A DNA stretch of 64,000 nucleotides from Ichthyophis bannanicus (Eukaryota > Chordata > Amphibia > Gymnophiona > Ichthyophiidae), in NCBI GenBank assembly GCA_033557465.1, contig CM066033.1:1247207523-1247271522 (forward strand). Direction: 5' to 3'. Below, piece after piece: positions 10,300 through 21,944 of the stretch (its first letter is position 1; the number at the start of each line of letters is the position of its first letter). A program made the translations under genes and the position numbers. The notes beneath the pieces were generated by a model that made no database searches, was not told the origin of the DNA, and worked only from the letters and a program-made list of their open reading frames with translations.

Positions 10300-11296
10300 G
10301 GGGGCGTGCAGTCAGGCTGCATTTTCTGGTGGACTAAACATAATGGATGTGTGTGCTCATTCTAAATAGCAACTGTCTAAACCTAGGCTTTAAACTAAGA
10401 CTGTACTTCTGAAACTGAGATTTTAAAAGACTTTTCAAAACACAGGGCTAAAAGATACTACACATTCCTTTGTACAGAAACGTCCCTTCTCTCTCTGCTT
10501 GCCTGTCTCACGCTATGCTGAAGAAAAATAAAATCACAGAGACAGCTTGTCTTCGCTGTGCTGGAATGAGTGAGACAGCTTCTTTACTGAAAAGTGACTC
10601 CTGAGTTAGTTTGTTGCTTTATTTCTCCTCATCCTTTCTCAATCAGTAAACTGTTTCAACAGATAACAAAACCAAACAACAGACAATAAGGGAGACAAAC
10701 ACCAAACACTTTCTCCTTTTCGCGACCTGGCAATGCACTAGTCAGGAGCCAGCACCTCGCTTGGTCTGTTTTCAAGACCTCTCATTCACACACGCAGACA
10801 TTCAAGACAGAATTAAATCCCAATGTAAATAAATCCCAATAAACAGAATAAATCCCAATAAAACCTGACTGACTGACTGGCTGAGGGGTTGGTGGGTTCA
10901 GTCTCTGCTTATACCTTTAAGACTTCTGAGACCTACTAGGACCGCCCCGAGAGGTGATCAGACTCTCAAGCACTTATTCCAGACTCCCGACGGGCTGACA
11001 GACTGACTGATTAGCAGAAAATTGCTACTCACTGGATCCGGTTCCCGATATCAAACCAGTACATGGGTTGGATCCTGGACTCCCCTCGGGTTCGGAGGTG
11101 TTGGCCAGCTGGACCCAGTGGCCCGCCGAGGCAAAACGGAACCCTCTCCAATACAATAAGACCGGCGGCGCCTGAGAATTCCCCTGCGGTCGGACAGACA
11201 TGGTTCCAACAGGACCAAACCTTTGAGGCGAGAAGTCGTGGTATATTCACCTGCATACCATCCCCCGCTCGCACATTCCGGCCAATGCACCAATAG
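10300..11296 (-). other. Leader or 5' LTR region of the old ERV, unresolved
   Basis: No coding. On the minus strand an AATAAAGCAACAAAC (near 10608-10622) could be a polyadenylation signal of a 5' LTR. However, this region does not look like the 3' LTR at 5925-6450, and I see no clear TGG primer-binding site. Another element or a recombinant provirus could explain it. Confidence 0.4.
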
Positions 11297-12260
11297 AAAA
11301 AGGAGGAAGAGGGGAGGAGGTTTAGGGGAAAAAATAAGAAGTTTAGTCTTGGCCATGTTCAATTTTAGATGGTGGTAAGACATCCAGTCAGCGATGCCAG
11401 ATAAGTGTGCAGAGGTATGGGCTTGGAGTGTACGAAAAATGCCAGGTGTAGATGGATAGATTTGAGGGTCATCAGCGTAAAAATGATACTGACAGCCATG
11501 GGCAGAGATAAGGACACCAAGGGACTGGGTTATAGAGAGTAAAAAGGAGAGGGCCCAGCACAGACCCTTGAGTACACTAACTGAGAGAGGGATGACAGTA
11601 GAGGAGGATCCACCAGAACAAATACTGAAAGAGTGATGAGAGAGAGGAGAACCAGGACAGTGCAGTGCCCCTAAAACCAAGAGAGGACAAAGTGTCAAGG
11701 AGAAGGAGTTGCTCAAAAGTATCAGAGACTTTGGCAAGAGCCATTTCAGTAGAATGAAAGGGATGAAAATCAGACTGAAGAGGATCTAGGGGGGGGGGGG
11801 TCTGAAAGGAAAGGCATTCAAGGCAGAGGTGGAGAACTGCACGTTCCAAAAATTTGGAAATGAAGAGGAGGGAGATGGGTCGATTATTAGAAGGTCAAGT
11901 AAAGGCTTCTTGAGGAGAGGTATAATCACAGCATGCTTGAAGGCTGCAGGGAAAGTTGCAGTGTAGAGTGAAAGGTTGAGAATATGTGAGATGGAAAGCA
12001 TGATGGAGGAAGAGATGGCATTAAGGAGATGAGTGGGGATAGGATCAGAGGAGCAGGTAGTGAGTTTAGAGGAGGAAAGAAGAAGAGAAGTTTCCTCATC
12101 GGAGATCTTAGAAAAGGATGAAAGGGTGATAGAGGTTGAGGGGAGAAGTTTTTATTGAAGAGGGGGAAGAGGGGGTGAGGAAGATTTAATTGGAAATGGA
12201 GTGTAATTTTATGGATTTATCATGGAAATAGTCAGCTAGGGTTTGGGCAGAAAGAGGAGA
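11297..12260 (-). mobile_element. L2-like LINE, central part (right part of split copy)
   Basis: Minus-strand frames contain NLSLYTATFPAAFKHAVIIP and LLKKP (near 11985-11905), the active-site region HFYADDPQIY (near 11490), and SGIADWMSYHHLKLNMAKTK before the break. This is the upstream continuation of 5060-5918. The catalytic YADD motif is intact, but frameshifts split the frame. There is a G-run near 11792. Confidence 0.8.
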
Positions 12261-12369
12261 GATTGGAGGTGGAGGCACTTTAAAAAGAGAGTTAAAAAGA
12301 GATGGTGGGGGTCAGAGGCAAGAGAGCTAGTCTGGGCTGGTGGTTTCAATCTGCACCATATGCCATGCA

Positions 12370-13090
12370 CTAAACAAAGAACCTCAGTGCCCAAGGCTGA
12401 GCAGGATCCCACTGCTCATTCACAGACATCAAAAGGCACGCCTGATCTTTGCCAACACCCACCCTGAGGAACCACAATCTGTCTGTGACAAAGTTGTGTG
12501 GAAAGAGAAAACCTAATTAGACCTCCTTGTAAAGGCCAACCACTGAGACATGTAAAGGTGAATAAATGTGGGTTATAAGGAAAAGCAAATCCTGCCCACA
12601 GATAAATATGGTGGATGTAGCACAATGTGGTGTATTCCTTTTGCTGCCTCATGAACTGGAGGCTGGAAATGTATTCAAGGAATCATGAGGTCCCAGGAGT
12701 ACCAAGGTTTTTCCAAGTGGAATGGCCTATCTAGCCTCAGAAAGCTAGGTCTGAGTAGAGGCTCATGGGTCCTACAATAGCACAATGAGCCAGGAAATAC
12801 ATTCCAAAGTACAATATCATTGTATCAGAGGGCCAAATGGACTCTATGAAAATGGCTGCCAATGAGTCCTGATTTCTGTCCACTTGAGAACCTTTGCTGA
12901 GAGCTGCTACCTGCCACTGGTAAAAGGAATGAGATGAAAACAAATCCCAGTTGAAGAGTGGGAGACACTACCAGCAGACACCTTTAAGACAGTCTTACAT
13001 GGCTATCAGAAATGTTTGCAGGCTGTCATCACCATTAAGGAATGTGGCTCCAAATATCAATGAGGGGAGGCAGAAATGCTGTCCATGGCA
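12370..13090 (+). pseudogene. Tc1/mariner transposase relic
   Basis: Plus-strand translation in shifting frames gives the order of motifs of Tc1-like transposases: KARLIFANTHPEEPQSVCDK (12432-12491), a GG-containing segment near 12610, SSLRKLGLSRG (near 12735-12770), LQ*HNEPGNTFQS in place of the QQDNxPKHTS box, PMSPDFCPLENLC (near 12860-12900) for the SPDLNPIENLW box, and the C-terminal LPADTFKTVLHGYQKCLQAV and SKYQ. Stops are frequent. The acidic triad cannot be reconstructed. I did not find flanking inverted repeats. Confidence 0.75.
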
Positions 13091-15815
13091 TCGTGTGTAT
13101 CACTCAGAATGTACGACATCTCAATCGCACAGACATCTCTCTTGTGTTGTTGTCTACCTTGGAACATACGCCAAAAACACGATGATGACAATACAGTTAG
13201 ACTATTTAAAATTATATCTCAATACATTGTACACTACCCACCAAATATGTAAGGGTACGAATGATGTTGACCACAATCATATGCTCAGCAAGGCGCAACC
13301 ATCAATATGGACTATGATATGGGTATGTTGCAGAGATGACTTTCTGCTTCTAAGATGGCTGAGTGCCACAGGAATGGCAAATGGTACTGCCATCCTGAGA
13401 ATTGCCCAGGTCATGCATCACATCTGGGCCAGCAGTTGTTGATGGATACCGATTCAGTACAGACACATATGGCCAGCAACATATGTTCTGATAGTTTTGG
13501 ATGGCACCTCACCTGGCATAGGACACCTGGATGCAGAGGAGCCCTAAGGGATATAGCCCCACAGGCCTCACTGCTGGGGCTCTGGCTCCCCATGTGGGGA
13601 TGGCTACCGTCTGAAGAGGCCCCACTGCCACACTCCCGATTCTCCAGGCGATCAGCCAACCTCCCCACAATGGTGATTAGCTACTGCATACACATTGCCA
13701 GGTTGTGTTTTGCCTCAACATTAACTGTCAGCGACACTGTCAGAGTCCCACAGCCACAGCATATGGGGTTTGGCTAGAAGCATTTGACAGTGCCGTGGCT
13801 GAGGCAGTGACCGATGGCTGCCTCTCTGACCCCAATGTTGTGTGCTGCAGCTGACTCTGCTCCCTGAGGTCCTCTGTATCCAGGAGTCCATGAACAATGG
13901 GAGGAGGAACTCCATGGTGGTGGCTGTCCCCTGGCCATGGGCCTCCACCTCCATGACCCTGTCCTCTGGGTTCTCCATGTTCTCACCTCTTCCCCTGAGC
14001 CAGCACCCTCTTGGGAAGCTATGTCCTCTTCCTCCTCTGGGGAATTAGCATCCCCTTCTTTTGTCTCCCCTCCGGTGGCCACAGGCTGCACCTCCTCCTC
14101 AGTTGTGGTCCCAGGAGCTGTGCTCATCCCTGCCATTGATGTAGATGGCCTCAGCTCTGTGAAAAAAGAACATACAGGTAAGAATGAGCTACATCACACT
14201 TAAGGCGTTATGATGGCCTTGCCTCGATATGTCACCTGACAATGTGACATGCTTAACATAAAACAATCACCTTGGCAACTCACAGAAATTACTGAAGGAC
14301 TAGGACATGTGATGCACTCCGTGCAAATGATGTTGGCACATGCACAACTACATAGTCATATCCGAAAGCCCCTTGTACTGCAGGTGTGTCAAAGTCACAC
14401 TAATGTGGACACATGCAGTATGCAAATAACCTCACCATGTACTCAGAGGAACAGAAATGTTATGTTAAAAGTTGATGGTTGCCTGTTACAGCCTAGCATC
14501 ATTATATGCAGATCCAGCTGATGGGCAGGTCATGTGTGTAAGATGCAGTCAGTACAAAAATGTTCTGTTTTCAAAGGGCAATTTCTGTAGGCGCAACAAC
14601 AACCATCCTTGCCTCTTGCTTCTACTTGATACAACACCATAGTAGAGGTAGAATAGCAAACAGATATATCTGCCCTCTTCCCCATTTTAGTCTAATTCTC
14701 TTCAAGAACACAACTAGTCACATCAGCTGCTCAATCCCTTGGAAGCATCAACACATCATCCTTCTCACTTGTATGATCTGCAAAGCTCCAAAGTAGACCT
14801 CACATTGTGAGCAACGTGTACACCTATGGGCAGGATTTACATCTTGAACATGTTCAAAGCACAAAACAGTACTGCAAGCTATCACATCTTTGCACCTGGG
14901 ACTGTTTCCCTGCCTGGGAGATATATGCCTCTCCAAGGAATAATGTCAACAGTTCAGGTGAGCCACCATTCATGCCTGTTGTTTTGACAGTAATGGAAGC
15001 CAACATATGTAGGATGTTGTCTGCGATGTGCAAACATTTGTCCATTGGTCTAAGTGGAATCAGCAAACGGAAGCCCATTGGGCACATGTCCCATAGCATA
15101 GGTGTTTTGAAGTCAATATCGTCGCTAAGACTGATACGTATACATGCAAGAGCACGGTTGATGTGTTGGAATTTGGGAGCTGAGGGGACATCAGCCATGT
15201 AGATGTAGGGTCAACAACTCTGAGCATGGAGACAAAATGACATGATCTTAGAACTGTCTGTCTACATCTGTCCTGGTGTATACAGGCCAAGGATCACATA
15301 TTCTCCCCATGTCCTGGCCACATTATCAAGAGCTGTGCCATATGAAACATTTTGAAGGCTATCACTATTGTGAGAGACCATTGAATAGATACTGAGGTAG
15401 CTGAATATAACTTTGTGCTTACAAGAGGGTTGGAGGGACCTGGGTGGACAGTAGATATTGCAACCTCTAACACCTGCCCCACACATGCATGTGTATCCAT
15501 TAACCAATTGTCTCAATCACTAGGAAGATGATGACCTATGGGCCAAGCTGCAAATGAACATTGGAAAGCATGACAGAATGTGGGTTAACCTGATATCTAC
15601 AGAATACACCTTAAACAGCATCCTATTGCTGTGACAATGGCAGGCCCATGTGTCCTTTAAACATGTTTCCAAGGTAATGTAAGTATTGATGTGAGGACAC
15701 TGTGTGTGCAGGTTGGTGGCTGTATGCAGCTGGAGAGTATCATAAACTCTGTAGGCTCTGTGATGTAGAATGTCTCCTGCATGTTGCTGTCCCTGCTGCA
15801 GGTTTGTCACCATCT
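13091..15815. other. Unassigned sequence, probably old transposon-derived
   Basis: Several medium open frames exist on both strands, including an acidic Glu-rich minus-strand frame at 13774-14136, but none shows a motif I can name. Frames on opposite strands overlap, which argues against selection. I see no RNA gene or tandem repeat. Confidence 0.4.
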
Positions 15816-16096
15816 TTCTTTATTTCTTTCTTTTTTATACCACACTCTTTAGAATCAGTGCGGTTTACATGTATACTAACAGGTACTTTTTATTCCCTTG
15901 TCACTGAAGGGCTCACAATCTAAGTGTACCTGAGGCAATGGAGGGTTAAGTGGCTTGCCCAAGGCCACAAGGAGTGGCCATGGGACTAGAGACCCCAGTC
16001 CCTCTGGCCTGAGGTTGCTTGTCCCCAAGTAGGAATTGAACCCCTGGCCTTCCAACCTGAGGTAACCTGTCCCAACCACTGAGCCACTCCTCCCTC
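15816..16096 (-). mobile_element. tRNA-derived SINE
   Basis: Read on the minus strand: GTGGCTCAGTGGTTGGGACAG (A box), GGGGTTCAATTCCTAC (B box), the usual second segment, then a hairpin ACCGCACT...AGTGTGGT (one G-U pair) followed by GTATAAAAAAGAAAG. TCACC occurs at both flanks as a possible target-site duplication. This copy has an AAAG-type tail instead of AAATA. Confidence 0.85.
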
Positions 16097-16900
16097 ACCT
16101 TACCAAACATACATCACAGATGATGTCCTGTGAACTGTAAGAGTGTGACATGATTATGTACATCACTTGAATGCCTATCCATTTGTGTTGGGGGATGGTG
16201 CCTGTGCAACAATGTACAGGACACAAGTCTGATCATGTACATGTAACCCTTTAGGCCAGGATAGCATGGCTGTACTGCAGTCACTATGGGATGTTTTGGA
16301 AAGGTTGTCCCTACAGACACTCCCAAGTGAATAAATGGCCATAGGAGTCCACACATCATCCACATATGCATTCACATGCAATGAAAAGGCAAGTAGGAGC
16401 TCAGAGGTCCTCCACAATTTAAAAAATGACTCCAAGCCAACATGACATCATATGTGTCTCGCAACTGGAAGATATGTATGCCGTGTCATCTCAGGGAAAT
16501 AAGTGAACCTGGCAGCTTGTGTGTACATGATGGAGTTGGCTTGATGTAGTGTGGCCTCCCTCTTCAATGTGGTGTCATCACACCCACTGCCTCTACTAAA
16601 ATAAGGTCATGTGGTGGATATGGGAAGCTAACTGAAACCCTAGAGAAATCACCCAGCAGATGATGCCTCAGGCAGTCCACACAGGTAGGCATATAGGTAT
16701 GAATCACTGTAGTCCTCCCGGTACATGACATTGAGTTAGATAGTGCATCAGCATTATGTCAATGGCATGCCGGTATGCCTGCTGTAATGGATGAGCAATA
16801 TGTCTGGTGACTAGGTAAGTGGCAGATGATTGATGTGATTATGGAACATGAAGGCGAATGGCCAATGTAACGCCAGTATTGTAAAAAAGGGTGTGAGGGG
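16097..16900. other. Unassigned sequence
   Basis: No coding motif, RNA gene or tandem repeat visible. Base composition and style are similar to 13.1-15.8 kb and 18.3-19.4 kb, so one older element or family may be spread over these parts. Confidence 0.35.
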
Positions 16901-16904
16901 TGAT

Positions 16905-18290
16905 ATGGGAAAATACGGCCAGGTGAGGCTGTCACTAATGGGCAAAATGGGACCATTTTAGAAAACATAATCAATGAACATGTACATACTCATGGTTCAA
17001 TGGGAGAAATCCCACATGGCTTTAGCCAAGGTAGGTCCTGTCTTAGTAATCTGTCACCATTTTTGGGAAGAGGTGAATAAAAATATAGACAAAGGTGAGC
17101 TGGTTGATTTAGTATATATAGTTGTTCAGAAAGCCTTTTACAAGGTCCTTCATGAGAGAATCTTGCGAAAATTAAAAGGTCATGGGATAGGAGACATTGT
17201 GCCATTGTGGATCAGGAACCGGTTAAAAGACATAAAGCTCAGGATAGGCCAAAATGACTACCTTTCCCAATGCAGAACGTAGAATATTTGAGTATCCTAG
17301 GGATCACATTTTCAGATTACCCCAAAATATTTATCGTTGTGAAAAGCCAAGATGATTGTGACTGATTGCACAAGCACCTTGATAACTTGGAAGACCAAAT
17401 GGCAGATGACATTTAATGTGGACAACTGCTTAGTTATGCACCTACGAAGGAGCAGCCCAAACTATGGGGAGATGTGGCACATTTCCACATTAGGAAGCAC
17501 CACGCAGGAAGAAGATATAAGCGTCAGCTGGAATAGCACTTGGAAAACCTCTGCCCAGTGTTTAACAGTAGACAAGAGGGCCAAGAGAATGCCATGAACC
17601 ATAATCAAAGGAATGGACAATAAAGCAACGGATATAAGCATGCCTCTATATCGTTCCATGGTATGACTGCACATTGAATAATGTGTGCCAGTCTGGTCGC
17701 CATAGCTGAAAGAGGATATAGCAGAATTAGAACAGTTAGGGAGATAAGCCACAAAAATGGTAAAGTGGATGGAAGGATACCCCAATGAGGAGAGGCAGAA
17801 AAGGTTGGGCCCATCAACATGGAAAATAGATGGTTGATATGATAGAGGTCTATAAAAGAATGAATTCAGCGGAATGTGTACATATAGATCGATTCTTTAT
17901 ACCCTGAAAAACTAGAAAGACCAGGGGACATGCAATGAAGCTACAAAGTAACCCATGTAAGCCAAAGAAGAGAACATATTTTATCACTCACCATGTCATT
18001 AAATTCTGGTAGTTCTTACCAGAGGATGTAGTAAAAGCTGTTAGTGCATCTGGGTATAAAAAAAGGTTTGTACAAGTACCTGGAGGATAGGTCCATAAAC
18101 CATTCAAAGCAGATCATGGAAATACACTGCTTACGGCAATACATGCTTTGTGGAATGTGTGTGTTTCTTTGGGAAACTTCAAGGTACATGTGACCAGGAT
18201 TGGCCACTGTTGGAAAGAGGATGCTGGTCAGACCAGGATGCTGGCATATCTATTGTTCTTATGTTCGTATGTTCCTATGGATTCACGTTC
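16905..18290 (+). mobile_element. CR1-type LINE, decayed 3' half
   Basis: Plus-strand translation recovers the CR1 order: HGFSQGRSCLSNL near 17020-17055, a palm segment VQKAFYKVLHERILRKLKGH (17125-17185), WQMTFNVDNCLVMHL (17400-17445), VPVWSP near 17690, an IEVYK-like segment near 17845 and LPEDVVKAV near 18020. The 3' untranslated part ending in TTCTTATGTTCGTATGTTCCTATGG is near 18255-18280. The sequence parallels the better copy at 46531-49130 on the other strand. Many stops make it inactive. Confidence 0.8.
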
Positions 18291-19470
18291 ACAGTGTGTA
18301 TGTTCAGGAGTAGTAGGCGAGTGCTCACATGACACGACTGTGCTTTCACTTGCATCATGGCTCTTATATGCTACTCCACCCATATTTGCTGGATCCAGAA
18401 ATAAATATATATATATCACCTATGTGAACAGATTATCGCTGGGATCTACAAAGTCTGTGGTCCTTGCCACTGTATGTGCATACATGGCAGGATAGTTATC
18501 TGAAACATACATATGTGGCAGTTCTTATGAGATGTCTGCTGATGGTTGTGAGAATTGGAGCACATGTGCAACTATATTGTAACTATGTGCAATCTGGCCT
18601 TCCCTGAATACTACCTCACAGCCTACCCTTCACCTGTTGTCAGTTATGTTACGTGTGCATAATTGTCATGTCAGCATCTCTGGCTTCCTACAACAACATC
18701 TTTACAGTACACAATAAAATGGACATACAGCAGCTTGGATCACGTCAGTCACCACATGTCCTGATCACGTTTCCCCACAGCTCAGTGATCCCTGCTGATT
18801 ACCCATCAAATGTTTTATCTACTGCAAGATACCCACTATAGTGTAGTGGTCCATTAACATGTACATCCCACAATATCTGTCAGAATGTCTTCTCCTACAT
18901 GGCTCCCACAGTAGTCTCTGCTCCAGTCACATCTTCCATCTGCACCCTATGCTAGGCTCACGTGCATGCCTTGTGGCAATGCTCCCAGCTGCCACCTCAC
19001 TCCTCAATACCCTCCCCTGGTACATGCTCCTCACAGTTACCCTCCCCTGGTACATGCTCCTCACAGTTACCTGCATGTAACTGTCCCTCCACACACCCCA
19101 GAATCATCCATAATAGCCATTGCTGTATAACCATCTGTGATTAATTCCTCCCAATCACCTGACATCTCCCTGACCTCTATGCTCTGTGCTGTGGCTCCTA
19201 GGATGTGTTACTCCATGAATTGACAATTTGTTCTCTTCCACCTAAGTAATATATATTCCTACCTCTGCCCACATGCCCCTATTGTGAACCTTGTAGACTG
19301 CACAGATGTCTGAAGGGCATGCAGTGAATGGCCTATAAAGGTCCCATGAAAATCTGTTTCCTGAACCTCTCCTGTCCATTGGGTCAAACCCACACAATGT
19401 AACAACATGATGTGTGCATCTAGCCAATCTGGCACAGGAGACATAGAGGCAGGCTTGGCTGCTGCTTGTC
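18291..19470. other. Unassigned sequence with one short tandem duplication
   Basis: No coding motif is recognised. A 30-bp unit (CCTCCCCTGGTACATGCTCC...) is duplicated head to tail at about 19012-19073. Confidence 0.4.
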
Positions 19471-19870
19471 TAATCACTCAATCCAAAAGACAAGATCACC
19501 TCATGTCAGTCCTTCAGTCCCTTTGCTGGTTACCCATAGAATCTTGCATAAAGTACAAAGCAATAGCGATGACATATAAGACAATACACAAGCAAACTGC
19601 CAACTGCTTAAAACCATTAATACAAATGGCCCCAGACTCTAGGACAAGGAGGAAGCAACACCAAAAAATCCTCTCAACTCCATGTACCAAGACCAGTAGC
19701 TCTCAAACTACCTGCAAGAGATCCTTCGAAATCTTTGGTCCAACTCTCTGGAACTCACTACAAAATCAACTAAGAGCAATCAAAGACTCTTCTGAGTTCC
19801 CAAAAATGATGGACCCATCTGTTTACCGAATACTATGGGCCAACAATCAAAACCTAATCATAACTCTAAT
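19470..19870 (+). mobile_element. L2-like LINE fragment, ORF2 C-terminus
   Basis: The plus-strand frame contains LQSLCWLPIESCIKYKAIAM, TYKTIHKQ and RSFEIFGPTLWNSLQNQL, the same C-terminal block as at 826-1090. One open frame runs through it and on into the next repeat, so its 221 residues are a chimera and not a gene. Confidence 0.75.
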
Positions 19871-19875
19871 GCTTA

Positions 19876-19968
19876 AGCAGGGCTGGCCCATCCATTGTGC
19901 AAGAATGTTGTTCACACAGGCCCTGCACTTCAGGGGGCCCTGCGCCAATTGCATTCTGCACATGATAT
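19876..19968 (-). repeat. Second copy of the 738-822 inverted-repeat module
   Basis: CAGGGCTGGCCCATCCATTG followed by GCAAGAATGTT...GGCCCTGC...AGGGGGCCCTGCGC...CATTCTGCA mirrors the reverse complement of 735-822. It again directly follows an L2-like C-terminal fragment. Confidence 0.7.
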
Positions 19969-20239
19969 TTGGTTTGCAGGGCCAACAAGCTTCAGAGGGA
20001 GCCAGGGAAGTCCGAAGCCCCGGCTCACAGTGCCAAAGTGAAGAGCAGTGTCCAGCAGCTCTATTCTCCTGAGGTACACTGAGTGCCAGGAAACAGGAAA
20101 TGCCCTTTAACCTCTGGTGCACCAGCATACTTCAGGAGAACACAGCTGCTGGAATGAAGGAACATGCTGCTCTTCACTCCAGCGCTCTGCAGAGATGAGC
20201 TGGGGCCTCTCATGCCGGTCAGATAGACACAGGACTCTT

Positions 20240-20985
20240 TGGGGAGGGGGACTAGGACTGGAAATGGGCTGATGGGGGACTAGAATAGGACTGGAAATGG
20301 GCTGATGGTGGGGCTAGGACTGGAAAGGGTTGATTGTTGGGGCTAGGATAGGACTGGAAATGGGCTAATTGGGGGGGGGCTAAGACTAGAAAGGGTTAAT
20401 TGGGGGCTTGGACTGGAAATGAGATGATGGGGAAGCTAGGATAGGACTGGAAATGGGCTAATGGGAGGCTAGGACTGGAAAGGACTGATGGGGGGCTTGG
20501 ACTGGAAATGGGCTGATGGGGGGGCTAGGAATGGAAATAGGCTGATGGGGGGCTAGGACTGGAAATGACTGATGGGCTAGGACTGGAAATGGGATAATTG
20601 GGGGGCTTGAACTGGAAATGGGCTGATGGGGGGCTAGGACTTGAAATGAGCTGATGGGGGCTAGGATAGGACTGGAAATGGCTGATGGGGGATTAGGACT
20701 GGAAATGGGCTGATAGGGCTAGAACTTGAAATGGGCTGAAGGGGGGTGCTTGGACTGGAAATGGGCTGGTGGGGGGGGGGGCTAGGACTAGAAATTAACT
20801 GATGGTGGGCAAGGATAGGACTGGAAATGGCAGAAGAGGGGCTAGGATTGGAAGTGGGCTGATGGGGGGGCTAGGACTGGAAATTGGCTAATGCAGAGGG
20901 GGATGGGAGAATGGGACTAGAAAGGAGTGGATACTGGGTGTGGCTGGAACTAGAAGAGAGTTGATGGGGGAGGACTAGAAGGGGA
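20240..20985 (+). repeat. Minisatellite with a unit of about 30-36 bp
   Basis: The theme GGGCTAGGACTGGAAATGGG followed by CTGATGGGGG repeats over twenty times, with length variation in the G run and substitutions. Units with a duplicated TAGGATAGGACTGG variant recur, which suggests higher-order duplication. No coding. Confidence 0.9.
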
Positions 20986-21558
20986 TGGGGCTGGGGGAAT
21001 GAGGATGGAGAGGGAAAAGATATTTTGTGTGGGAGGGAAGAAAACTCTACAATTGGCTTGGTATTGGGAGAGTAAGTGGAGATTGAGGATGGAAAGATGA
21101 AATTTGAGTGGATGAAAAAGGAATAAAGAAAGAAATGGAGGACAGCGCAAAAGAAGAAAGATCAATATGTTAAAGCAGATAGAAAAAAAACTAGAAGAGA
21201 GAAGAAAGGACAAATGGACAGCAGACAATGGAGAGTTAGCAGAAGACACAAAGAAACCAGAAGAAAGTGACTGGAGCAAACTGAAAAATAAAATGCCCGA
21301 ACAACAAAAGGTAGAAAAATACTTTTTTATTTTTAATTTATTAACTGGAATATGTCAGCTCTCAGAAATGTGCATCGCTAACGTCTTTGCATTTTGTTTA
21401 GTACAAGAGGAAATTAATGTATAGTTTTATTTCTCCAGTGTTGTTGTACATTTGAAGTTTGGCTTTTGGGGCTCCCGGTTTAATTATTGTCTTCCTATTT
21501 CTAAATTGTGATCTTTTGTTCTTTGCTTGGTGACTGTCTACTGTATGTTCTGCATGTG

Positions 21559-21560
<2 letters not shown>
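20986..21560. other. Purine-rich then AT-rich sequence, nothing assigned
   Basis: The left half is A/G-rich on the plus strand and gives open frames on both strands by composition. The right half is T-rich. No repeat or gene recognised. Confidence 0.4.
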
Positions 21561-21564
<4 letters not shown>

Positions 21565-21590
<26 letters not shown>

Positions 21591-21800
21591 AGGTTTTTTT
21601 ATACCGCCTTTCTTACAATCAAAGCGGTTACAAGACTACATCAGGTTAGCATAAAATACAAACATACAAACAGACTATACAGACCAAACAATAAATCCAG
21701 TTTATACCACCTTATCCAAATATCAAAGTGATAAGCAAAGGATCCATAGGTAACAGGGAAAGACTACATCATGTTAACATATAATACAGACATACCTCTA
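21565..21800 (-). mobile_element. L2-like LINE/SINE 3' tail
   Basis: Minus strand: ACCGCTTT...AAAGGCGGTATAAAAAAAC followed by an AAATA run (TATTTATTTATT on the plus strand, 21560-21590). This is the same hairpin-plus-tail design as other copies, with a near-complementary stem of different sequence. Upstream is LINE untranslated sequence, 5'-truncated. Confidence 0.65.
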
Positions 21801-21862
21801 AACGGAGGAACAGCCTAAGGGAGAGACAGAAGGAGAAGGTTGTACAGAGAATAATTTTTGCC

Positions 21863-21925
21863 ATGGGCCCGCGCCTAAGGGCCACGCCAAAGGGCCCTCT
21901 GGCGTGGCCCTCAGGCACGGGCCCG
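21863..21925. repeat. GC-rich hairpin
   Basis: GGGCCCGCGCCTAAGGGCCA continuing CGCCA on the left is matched by the near-complement TGGCGTGGCCCTCAGGCACG continuing GGCCC on the right, with a short AAGGGCCCTC-type spacer. It stands immediately before the 112-bp tandem array. Confidence 0.75.
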
Positions 21926-21944
21926 ACAGGCGCGGGCCCGCCTG

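Larger units (their letters stand above)
5919..11296 (-). mobile_element. Old class I ERV without env, nested in an L2-like LINE
   Basis: Minus-strand order is a gag remnant (about 10272-9244), protease remnant (9165-9040), reverse transcriptase (8823-7645), RNase H (7529-7179), integrase remnant (7110-6509), polypurine tract (6451-6463) and 3' LTR (6450-~5925). All coding parts contain frameshifts or stops. Only about 45 bp separate the integrase end from the polypurine tract, so there is no env. The two halves of an L2-like LINE flank it, which fixes its approximate limits. The outer right limit is the less certain one. Confidence 0.8.

Noticed and set aside
13774..14136. Acidic minus-strand frame that recalled a MYB/SANT-like transposon protein
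   Set aside because: No clear motif, with an overlapping open frame on the other strand. I could not find a PIF/Harbinger nuclease nearby.
19407..20072. 221-codon open frame
   Set aside because: A chimera of an L2-like C-terminal fragment and the following inverted-repeat module.
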